A DNA stretch of 64,000 nucleotides from Candidatus Saccharimonadota bacterium (GTDB lineage Bacteria > Patescibacteriota > Saccharimonadia > Saccharimonadales > Saccharimonadaceae), in the NCBI GenBank assembly GCA_030445245.1, contig JAUCSD010000001.1:564671-628670 (forward strand), read 5' to 3'. Position numbers and translations under genes: made by a program. This document shows, in pieces, positions 49,938 to 56,023 of this stretch. Position 1 is the stretch's first letter; every line of letters starts with the position of its first letter. Below the pieces are notes generated by a model. The model worked only from the letters and a program-made list of their open reading frames with translations. It was not told the DNA's origin and searched no databases.

Positions 49938-50423
49938 TTAGTTCTTGTGCTTTTTGCGCAGGCAGGGCCACATACCCCAAGCAGACCAAGCCGCCAGAAC
50001 CCCAAGACTTAGGCAAAAAAGCACACTCCACCAACCAACTGGTACTGAGATCGTGTCGCCAAGCAGACCACTATTCATACCCATGTTTGGCGAAAGATTG
50101 ACCCATAGACTCGCTACGAACCATGCCGTTATTGCGAACCAACCCGCTACCATACTCACTACTCGCATTGCCGGACTAAGCCGCATGCTGAGCAAGAATG
50201 GCAACGCAGCAACCTCGAGAGTTACGATAAGCGCAGCTCGTATTGATGAAACATCACTTCCACCAGGCAACAGCATATCGGCAATTACCTTCGGAAATGT
50301 CTCGAAAGTGAAAAGTTGCGCCACAACCATAATTACAAGTACCGCCGCAAGGCCAAGACTGATAGGACGTATGTTCTTTGTTTTAGGTACGCTCGCAGGT
50401 GTAGATTTAACGAAAAAGCTCAT
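49938..50423 (-). CDS. Four-helix membrane protein, unknown family
   Basis: The 161-residue protein has a basic N-terminus and four membrane helices separated by short loops, the last followed by CLRKKHKN. TATACT six bases before the ATG and no ribosome site suggest a leaderless message. It is upstream of, and on the same strand as, the 179-residue membrane protein. No motif points to a function. Confidence 0.65.
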   Translation of the reverse strand: MSFFVKSTPASVPKTKNIRPISLGLAAVLVIMVVAQLFTFETFPKVIADMLLPGGSDVSSIRAALIVTLEVAALPFLLSMRLSPAMRVVSMVAGWFAITAWFVASLWVNLSPNMGMNSGLLGDTISVPVGWWSVLFCLSLGVLAAWSAWGMWPCLRKKHKN

Positions 50424-50509
50424 GCCTGTAGTATACGCTATAACCCCTGCTGATGAAAAGTGTTGTTATTTTCATCATTTCGCTTGCGCTTTATCTCAGA
50501 TTCACGTAT

Positions 50510-50640
50510 TGTACTAAACAGCGAAGGTTACAAAAACAAACATTCAACTCCAAAAAAATATGTTGTGACTGCTCGCTCTACGATAAACCACCACAACGTA
50601 GAGACACCCTGGTACTACCAGGGTGTTTTGTTTTATTCCG
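50510..50640 (+). ncRNA. Candidate small RNA ending in an intrinsic terminator
   Basis: On the plus strand CTCTACG/CGTAGAG (50576-50603) is followed directly by ACACCCTGG/CCAGGGTGT (50604-50626) and TTTTGTTTTATT. Two successive perfect stems and a U-tract indicate the 3' end of a plus-strand transcript, yet no plus-strand gene precedes it. A -10-like TATTGT near 50506 is possible. The hairpin ends at the trmD stop codon and might also affect trmD mRNA in the other direction. Confidence 0.45.
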
Positions 50641-51286
50641 CTTTAAATGAATTATCAGCTCGCCACTTGGCTATATGAGCATGATTGCCACTAAGTAACA
50701 CATCAGGCACTTTCATGCCATTAAACTCTTCAGGACGCGTATACTGAGGGAATTCAAGTGTCTCACCGTCACTAAAGCTTTCAATCTCCGCACTCGTCGC
50801 ACCTCCCAGGACGCCAGGGATAAGCCGAACGATACTATCAGTGATTGTCATAGCTGGTAGCTCACCGCCGGTTAACACGTAGTCACCTACGCTTACCTGA
50901 TCATCAACAACTGTCGTAATTCGCTCGTCATAGCCTTCGTAGCGACCACAAATGAAAATAACGCCCCGTGTATCATCAGCCCATTCCTGTGCCGCAGACT
51001 GCTTCCAGCGTCGTCCTCGCGCGGTCATAAGCGCTACTCGCGCCGTTGGATCATTTACTTTTGCCTTTTCAACTGCAGCAAACAAAGGCTCAGGTTTTAG
51101 TAACATGCCATCGCCACCGCCATAGGGCGTGTCGTCAACCTGCTTACGTGGGCCAAGTCCAAACTCGCGTAGGTTAATAAGAATAAACTCAACCAGACCC
51201 TTGTCTTGGGCTTTCCACATCATTGAATTATTGAATACACCATCAAACATCTCTGGAAATAGTGTAATGACTTGGATTTTTTTCAT
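50633..51286 (-). CDS. trmD: tRNA (guanine-N1)-methyltransferase TrmD
   Basis: The start is set at 51286 (MKKIQVITLFPEMF), as in other TrmD proteins. The 217-residue product has the trefoil-knot SAM-site motifs FICGRYEGYDERI and SVGDYVLTGGELPAM, and PYGGGDGMLLKPEPL. It methylates G37 of tRNAs to prevent frameshifting. A perfect-spaced promoter (TTGTCA, 17 bases, TACACT) ends seven bases before the ATG. It normally sits beside rpsP and khpA; here other genes intervene. Confidence 0.95.
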   Translation of the reverse strand: MKKIQVITLFPEMFDGVFNNSMMWKAQDKGLVEFILINLREFGLGPRKQVDDTPYGGGDGMLLKPEPLFAAVEKAKVNDPTARVALMTARGRRWKQSAAQEWADDTRGVIFICGRYEGYDERITTVVDDQVSVGDYVLTGGELPAMTITDSIVRLIPGVLGGATSAEIESFSDGETLEFPQYTRPEEFNGMKVPDVLLSGNHAHIAKWRADNSFKAE

Positions 51287-51293
51287 TCTCTCT

Positions 51294-51322
51294 AGTGTAC
51301 CACCTCTGGTAGAGATTGACAA
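51294..51322 (-). promoter_or_regulatory. trmD promoter
   Basis: TTGTCA (51317-51322) and TACACT (51294-51299), read on the minus strand, are 17 bases apart. The -10 box ends seven bases before the trmD ATG, implying an almost leaderless transcript. Confidence 0.7.
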
Positions 51323-51388
51323 ATATGAGTATTGCATTTATAATATTATTAGTTTTGACACCAGTCAGGACATCATCAGGGAGCAATC

Positions 51389-51649
51389 GTGAAAGAAGTG
51401 CGTGAGCGTGAGCTCACAACGCAGGATATCGTCAAAATCCTGTCTGACCCCAGGTTCTTTGCGAACCTGCACGTGCGTGCCGTCGACACGGCCCACCCGG
51501 AAGACAAGGAGCAGAACGAAGCTGCGGCGACGATCGTCAAGTTTGCGCAAGTTGCCAAGGCCACGAGCGGACTACGCCGACAAAGAGCAAAGGCGAAACT
51601 CGGACTGGCGCTCCACAGCTACATCGTCAAATACTTTCCCAATCTCTGA
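51389..51649 (+). CDS. GC-rich small protein (86 aa)
   Basis: AGGGAG precedes a GTG start. The 86-residue product begins VKEVRERELTTQDIVKILSD, has FFANLHVRAVDTAHPEDKEQ and a basic helical second half (SGLRRQRAKAKLGLAL). Codon choice is much more GC-rich than that of trmD next to it. A long hairpin follows (GATGCC-CCGAGTG...CACTCGG-GCATC, 51648-51708). It sits opposite to the housekeeping operon direction, between trmD and khpA. No family is recognised. Foreign origin is inferred from composition. Confidence 0.6.
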   Translation: MKEVRERELTTQDIVKILSDPRFFANLHVRAVDTAHPEDKEQNEAAATIVKFAQVAKATSGLRRQRAKAKLGLALHSYIVKYFPNL

Positions 51650-51708
51650 TGCCTTCCGAGTGATCACCCATACACTGCTTCGGCAGAAATGGGGACCACT
51701 CGGGCATC
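51648..51708 (+). terminator. GC-rich hairpin after the 86-aa gene
   Basis: GATGCC and CCGAGTG pair with CACTCGG and GGCATC in one interrupted stem directly after the stop codon. There is no long T-run, so this resembles terminators of GC-rich bacteria. Confidence 0.5.
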
Positions 51709-51789
51709 ACCAAAGCTATCTATAGCTAACATATATAGTTTTGGTGATGAAGACTTGCTATACTATCCCTTAGATATCTGGAGGGATAG

Positions 51790-52119
51790 ATGGAATTTGA
51801 GAAAGACGCGCCCGTAAGCGACGAGCAACGACAGCTCGCCGAAGCGAAGAAAATAACAGTGCAGCCAGCACACACCAATATCATACCTGAAGATATTTCA
51901 GATTCGGAAATTGCCAATCAGCATATTAACGGCCAGCCCATTGGAAATGTTCGTAATGATATCGAGCAAGATATGCCGACGCTACGTCCGGCAGACGATA
52001 CAACTCATTCGTCCGCGCCTGAAATACACAAACGGTCCCTCATGATGATCGTCATTATCGTCGGAGTAGCCTGCATTATTATCGCTGCGAGTCTCTTTGT
52101 TATTCTTATGATAAAATAA
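51790..52119 (+). CDS. C-terminally anchored membrane protein (109 aa)
   Basis: GGAGGGAT precedes the ATG. The first 80 residues are acidic and disordered-looking; the last 27 form one hydrophobic helix (LMMIVIIVGVACIIIAASLF), so it is tail-anchored with a cytoplasmic head. Unlike its neighbours at 51.4 and 52.9 kb, its base composition is ordinary for the window. A terminator follows at 52126. Function unknown. Confidence 0.6.
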   Translation: MEFEKDAPVSDEQRQLAEAKKITVQPAHTNIIPEDISDSEIANQHINGQPIGNVRNDIEQDMPTLRPADDTTHSSAPEIHKRSLMMIVIIVGVACIIIAASLFVILMIK

Positions 52120-52125
52120 TTGAAA

Positions 52126-52165
52126 TCACGAAACCCACCATATTACAGGTGGGTGTATTTCGTGA
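52126..52165. terminator. Terminator hairpin after the 109-aa gene
   Basis: TCACGAAA-CCCACC pairs with GGTGGG-TGTATTTCGTGA with a short internal bulge, six bases after the stop codon. It is long enough to end transcription from the plus-strand gene. Confidence 0.6.
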
Positions 52166-52260
52166 CACATACAAGGCTCTCAACAAATATGTTTTGTTGC
52201 TCGCAAGAGCTTCATCTGATCTTTCTCGCAGTTCAAGTGTTGTATCTGAACTGTTTATGA

Positions 52261-52653
52261 TTATATATCGAGATCGTCTAGTTCTGCAAGCTCTTTTCGG
52301 GTGTTTCTTGCCAGATTCGATTCGTTATCCACAGGCTCATCTGTAGAGTTTTTCACAGGCTCGTCACTAGTGTCATTTGAGGAGATGGTATAGTTTTCAC
52401 GCTCGTCGTCATTATTAACAATTTTTAGGTTATAACGAGCATCATTCTTCGTGCCAAGTGCGCGTAGAAGCGTCCGTAAGCTCTGTGCCGTAACACCACG
52501 TTTACCAATAACACGACCAAGGTCGTCAGGATTTACCGTAAGAGTAAGGAGTACTCCCTTTTCATCAATTAACCGTTCGACAACCACATCGTCAGGATTA
52601 CCAACGAGTGACTTCACGATATATTCTACAAATTGCTGATCTATTGTTGACAT
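52261..52653 (-). CDS. khpA: KH-domain RNA-binding protein KhpA
   Basis: The first 78 residues are the KhpA-type KH domain: FVEYIVKSLVGNPDDV, then DDLGRVIGKRGVTAQSLRTL with the GKRG RNA-binding loop. A roughly 50-residue acidic, disordered tail follows, longer than in most KhpA proteins. KhpA, with KhpB, binds RNA and affects growth and division. GGAGGG precedes the ATG. It normally lies between rpsP and trmD, and does so here, but separated by foreign-looking genes. Confidence 0.9.
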   Translation of the reverse strand: MSTIDQQFVEYIVKSLVGNPDDVVVERLIDEKGVLLTLTVNPDDLGRVIGKRGVTAQSLRTLLRALGTKNDARYNLKIVNNDDERENYTISSNDTSDEPVKNSTDEPVDNESNLARNTRKELAELDDLDI

Positions 52654-52923
52654 ATTGCCCTCCGCTGTCCGTCTCGTTTTTCTGAAACTACTATCGTATT
52701 TCTATTGTAGCATGAACAGAAAATACTAGTGGCTAAGGTTTGCGTGGAGTTATCCACTCTTTCTATACCTATCCCATTGATACAATACGGCCCTTCCTAC
52801 TGGCTGCCATATCCGTTAGTCATACGATATATTCTTGACTCGAACTCTTATTCATGTCAAAATGATAATATTCTTGCTGGTGAAATCCCGGCAATGAAAC
52901 CGAAAAATGTGAGGAAGTGAGTC

Positions 52924-53391
52924 ATGAGCTTGAGCACGTTGCCCAACGTACGGAGGGATCAGCGCAAGATCAAGGGACACGGTCGTCACCCCAAGCCGCA
53001 GCGACGGCATCGCCGGGGACCCAAAGGACGTCGCCCCAACGTGGCGACTCCCGGCTACGAGCACAACGAACGTCGACGTACTCCGAAGGACCAGACGCGC
53101 AAGGATCGCAACCGTCAGGCAAACCGCGCCTTGCAGCTGCTGGTCCAGCAGAAGGCCCCTGGATTGATCCAGCGAGTCGCCGAGCTGCTGATCACCGCCT
53201 TCGGCGGTCAGCTCCCGGCTAAACGACGACTCTCCTGCACCCGTCGAGCTGAGCGGATCATGCTCGGAAAGCTCAGCTCCGGAGAGCAAAGCCGTACCGA
53301 CGACGTCAAGCTCGGCATCCAATTGGCCCGAGAGTTGCTCGGCAAGGCATACGCCATACTCACAGCACCCCGGGTGCCGACAACGGCATAG
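52924..53391 (+). CDS. GC-rich, arginine-rich protein (155 aa)
   Basis: GAGGAAG precedes ATG 52924. The first 65 residues are extremely basic (RRDQRKIKGHGRHPKPQRRH), likely nucleic-acid binding or disordered; residues about 65-150 are helical with ANRALQLLVQQKAPGLIQRV and KLGIQLARELLGKAYAIL. GC is far above that of rpsP next door. A T-tailed terminator follows at 53455. The long minus-strand frame opposite is a composition artefact. No family is recognised; transfer from a GC-rich donor, such as an actinobacterial host, is inference. Confidence 0.55.
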   Translation: MSLSTLPNVRRDQRKIKGHGRHPKPQRRHRRGPKGRRPNVATPGYEHNERRRTPKDQTRKDRNRQANRALQLLVQQKAPGLIQRVAELLITAFGGQLPAKRRLSCTRRAERIMLGKLSSGEQSRTDDVKLGIQLARELLGKAYAILTAPRVPTTA

Positions 53392-53454
53392 CCAAGGCAA
53401 ACACCATCGGACTCCACGATTTCTGGAGAAAAAATCGCTAGCCCATCTAGCGTG

Positions 53455-53479
53455 GCCCTGTAGAGATACAGGGCTTTTT
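53455..53479 (+). terminator. Terminator of the arginine-rich gene
   Basis: GCCCTGTA/TACAGGGC with a four-base loop and five T residues forms a standard intrinsic terminator 64 bases after the stop. Confidence 0.85.
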
Positions 53480-53497
53480 GACCTTTTGGCATAAAAT

Positions 53498-53521
53498 AAA
53501 ACACCCCATTCGGGGTGTTTT
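53498..53521 (-). terminator. Terminator of rpsP
   Basis: AAAACACCCC and GGGGTGTTTT with a four-base loop lie 20 bases beyond the rpsP stop and can work in both directions. Together with the previous terminator they insulate rpsP from the plus-strand gene. Confidence 0.85.
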
Positions 53522-53541
53522 ATCATTTAACAGTCGAGTGA

Positions 53542-53889
53542 CTATTCAGCTGATTCTTCAGCTACTTCTTCTTTTGGCTGGTTCTTGCGAAGCTTTTCCG
53601 CGTTACGGATAGTCTTCTGCTTATCAGTCGCAGCTGTCTTTACCCAAGTAGGAAGTTTCACGCCTGCGTCAGCAAGGAGCTTAATTACTCGAGGTGATGG
53701 CTGTGCGCCATTGTCGAGGTACTTTTGAGCTTCTTCTACTTGAACAGTCGCCTCTTTAGTGTGTGGGTTATAGCTACCAACATAGGCAACTACACGACCA
53801 CTTGATGGGTGGCGTTGAGCTTCTTGTACCGCGAGGCGGTACACAGGGTAGCCTTTACGGCCGATACGTTGCAAACGGATTGCGAGCAT
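53542..53889 (-). CDS. rpsP: 30S ribosomal protein S16
   Basis: The 115-residue protein starts MLAIRLQRIGRKGYPVYRLA and continues SSGRVVAYVGSYNPH, the S16 signature. It exceeds the usual 80-90 residues by a lysine/glutamate-rich C-terminal extension. S16 is an early assembly protein of the small subunit. AAGGAAG precedes the ATG. Downstream it has its own terminator, so unlike in many bacteria it is not cotranscribed with khpA and trmD. Confidence 0.96.
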   Translation of the reverse strand: MLAIRLQRIGRKGYPVYRLAVQEAQRHPSSGRVVAYVGSYNPHTKEATVQVEEAQKYLDNGAQPSPRVIKLLADAGVKLPTWVKTAATDKQKTIRNAEKLRKNQPKEEVAEESAE

Positions 53890-53976
53890 AAAAATTGAAC
53901 TTCCTTACTTCACTCTTAGAATTATTTATAGTTCTTGACCAAGTTTACACTGTTTTGACGCTCACGTCAATCTGTT

Positions 53977-54687
53977 TTACGCCTGCTTTTCGTAGGCAAT
54001 AAGTGCAGCGGCTGCAGCCTGCTGCTGAGCAACCTGTTTACTAGGTCCGCTGCCCTTGCCCATGAGACGGTCACCGACAAAAACACCGAGTGTAAAAATC
54101 TTGTCATGATCAGGTCCAACTTCTTCAAGTACTCGGTATACTGGCGTTTGGTTGTCACGACGCTGTGATACTTCTTGCAGATGTGATTTGGGATCGCGCC
54201 AACTACCTGAACTGAGAATAGTATCAAGCTTAGACAGAATATGCTTCTTAATAAAGATGGCAGCGTCTTCATATCCACGCTCAAGATAGATAGCACCAAT
54301 AACTGCCTCGAAAGCGTTGGCAAGAATCTGTTGTCGAGCGCGTGTACTGCCGTTCTTTTCACCCTTACTCATACGAATAAGATATTCGTAGCCAAGGGCA
54401 TCACCAGCTTCACCAATGCTCTCAGTGCGGACGAGCGAGGCCCGCCAGCTCGTAAGAATACCTTCTTGCTCGGTATAGTTCCGAAACAAAAAGTCAGTTA
54501 CGACCAACTCGAGCACAGCATCTCCTAAAAATTCAAGACGCTCATTGTGCTCGCTAACACTTTTCTTGTGCTCATTAACATAGCTACGGTGCGTTAATGC
54601 CGTAATGAAGTAATCAATGTTCTTAAATTCGAATCCGAATTTCTCACGAGCGAACTCTTGATAAGGGGCGGTTTGCATACCTGTCAT
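53977..54687 (-). CDS. rnc: Ribonuclease III
   Basis: The 236-residue protein has the catalytic signature NERLEFLGDAVLEL near residue 48, second-site ANAFEAVIGAIYLERG with metal ligands near 122, and a C-terminal double-stranded RNA-binding domain (DPKSHLQEVSQRR ... GSGPSKQVAQQQAAAAAL). It processes rRNA and other double-stranded RNA. AGGAG eight bases before the ATG lies inside the end of the NUDIX gene, so the two are coupled. Confidence 0.95.
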   Translation of the reverse strand: MTGMQTAPYQEFAREKFGFEFKNIDYFITALTHRSYVNEHKKSVSEHNERLEFLGDAVLELVVTDFLFRNYTEQEGILTSWRASLVRTESIGEAGDALGYEYLIRMSKGEKNGSTRARQQILANAFEAVIGAIYLERGYEDAAIFIKKHILSKLDTILSSGSWRDPKSHLQEVSQRRDNQTPVYRVLEEVGPDHDKIFTLGVFVGDRLMGKGSGPSKQVAQQQAAAAALIAYEKQA

Positions 54688-55182
54688 TTATAATTTCTCC
54701 TGTCGAATGCGCTTCATAGCAAGAAGCATCAATTTTCCAATGTCTTCATATTCAATCTGGTCAAGTGCATCGTTAAACTTAAACCATTTAATGCCATTCA
54801 TCCATTCTTCCTTCTGGATGGCATCAGTATCACCACCAGCACGTACCAGATAGATCTGGGTCGTCATTAGAACCAAGCGATCAGCTCGACGGTAGCGGAA
54901 GTGAATCTTACCAAGCCAACCGAGTACTTCGGTATCGTGAAGTCCAGCTTCTTCGCCAATCTCACGCTTCGCAGTCTGCTGAGCTGTTTCACCTTCCTCG
55001 ATGTGTCCCTTTGGAATCGTCCAGCGGTCTTTGGCATCTTGGATAAGAAGAATCTCTACCTCATTATCCTTATTGCGACGGAATACGACACCACCGGCGG
55101 TCGGCTCACGAACAATTTCCTGAATCGAGGCCCCGGGACGTCGGAAGTACTTTTTAAATCTTTCAAACTTTGGATTTTGCAT
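54688..55182 (-). CDS. NUDIX hydrolase
   Basis: The start at 55182 (MQNPKFERFKK) lies within the nusB end, overlapping by 20 bases. The 164-residue protein has the full NUDIX box GHIEEGETAQQTAKREIGEE-AGL, with catalytic glutamates. Substrate could be a nucleoside diphosphate derivative, capped RNA or dinucleotide polyphosphate; the sequence does not decide. Location between nusB and rnc suggests an RNA-related function. Confidence 0.9.
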   Translation of the reverse strand: MQNPKFERFKKYFRRPGASIQEIVREPTAGGVVFRRNKDNEVEILLIQDAKDRWTIPKGHIEEGETAQQTAKREIGEEAGLHDTEVLGWLGKIHFRYRRADRLVLMTTQIYLVRAGGDTDAIQKEEWMNGIKWFKFNDALDQIEYEDIGKLMLLAMKRIRQEKL

Positions 55183-55624
55183 CGTCTGGTTTCCCTTCAA
55201 CAAGTGTACGATAAGCGGTGCCAAGAACACCGTTTATGAACTTGCTTGAGTTATCAGAACCAAACGCCTTAGCAAGCTCAACGGCCTCATTGATAACTAC
55301 CTTTGGGGGTACGATGTCAGCTCGATGAAGTAACTCGTATAAACCAATACGAAGGATTGTCCGATCAATACGAGCGATTTGCTCAATCGGCCAGTCAGGA
55401 GCGATCGGCTGAATCTTTTCGTCAAGATCAGGTTGCTCAGCAATCACTCCCTTTACTAAATCGCTAACAAACGATTTATCTTCAATCGCCGACTCGTATC
55501 GCTCAAGATTACGTCCGAGGATTTCATCGATATCAGCCGAGGTATCTTCTGAGCCAATACGAAATTCATATTCGTAGAGGCTTTGAAGTGCAACGATACG
55601 TCCAAGGTGGCGATTTGATGCCAT
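55163..55624 (-). CDS. nusB: Transcription antitermination factor NusB
   Basis: The 153-residue helical protein shows RHLGRIVALQSLYEYEF at the start and ARIDRTILRIGLYELLH and VVINEAVELAKAFGSDNSSK near the end, the NusB pattern. It binds boxA RNA with S10 in rRNA antitermination. It is the first gene of a coupled nusB-NUDIX-rnc operon read leftward. Confidence 0.95.
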   Translation of the reverse strand: MASNRHLGRIVALQSLYEYEFRIGSEDTSADIDEILGRNLERYESAIEDKSFVSDLVKGVIAEQPDLDEKIQPIAPDWPIEQIARIDRTILRIGLYELLHRADIVPPKVVINEAVELAKAFGSDNSSKFINGVLGTAYRTLVEGKPDDAKSKV

Positions 55625-55656
55625 ACGGTTTGGTTCTTTCTTTTTAACTATGTTTT

Positions 55657-55681
55657 GTTTAAAACACCTTTTTTGAGGTGT
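55657..55681 (-). terminator. Weak terminator after rpmF
   Basis: ACACC/GGTGT with an AT-rich loop and T-rich 3' flank (minus strand) lies right after the rpmF stop. The stem is short, so partial read-through into nusB is likely. Confidence 0.45.
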
Positions 55682-55906
55682 CTATTTTGCAGTAGCAGTA
55701 GCTGATTTTTTAGCTTTAACGGCCTTAACGGGGCTTGATGCAGCAACGATGTCTTTTAGAACAAGCTTTCGCTTGCCTGTTTCACGCTTTGTCGTGTGGA
55801 CTTTGATTGGTGATGTGCCATTGACGCGGCGAGCGAGCTTAAGCACAAGGTGACTACGGCGGGTACCGGTCTTGCGAGGGCTGCTCTGTTTTTTAGGTTG
55901 TCCCAT
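55682..55906 (-). CDS. rpmF: 50S ribosomal protein L32
   Basis: The 74-residue basic protein starts MGQPKKQSSPRKTGTRRSHL, the L32 N-terminus, and lacks the four zinc cysteines (a C-minus type). The C-terminus has an Ala/Lys extension (AVKAKKSATATAK). AAAGGAGA precedes the ATG. It lies just upstream of nusB in the same direction. Confidence 0.9.
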   Translation of the reverse strand: MGQPKKQSSPRKTGTRRSHLVLKLARRVNGTSPIKVHTTKRETGKRKLVLKDIVAASSPVKAVKAKKSATATAK

Positions 55907-56023
55907 GAAAAGATCTCCTTTATAGGTTGTTTGATTATAAAACTTAAAGATATTATAGCGAAGTTACACACATTTCTCAAGCCCAGATTGACTTTTCGTG
56001 CTAAAGTGGCGTTATTACACTCG

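Noticed and set aside
52852-53526. Long minus-strand frame (224 codons) opposite the arginine-rich gene
   Set aside because: It has no family features and no ribosome site and is open because the plus-strand GC-rich gene avoids the needed stops; the plus-strand frame has a good ribosome site and terminator.
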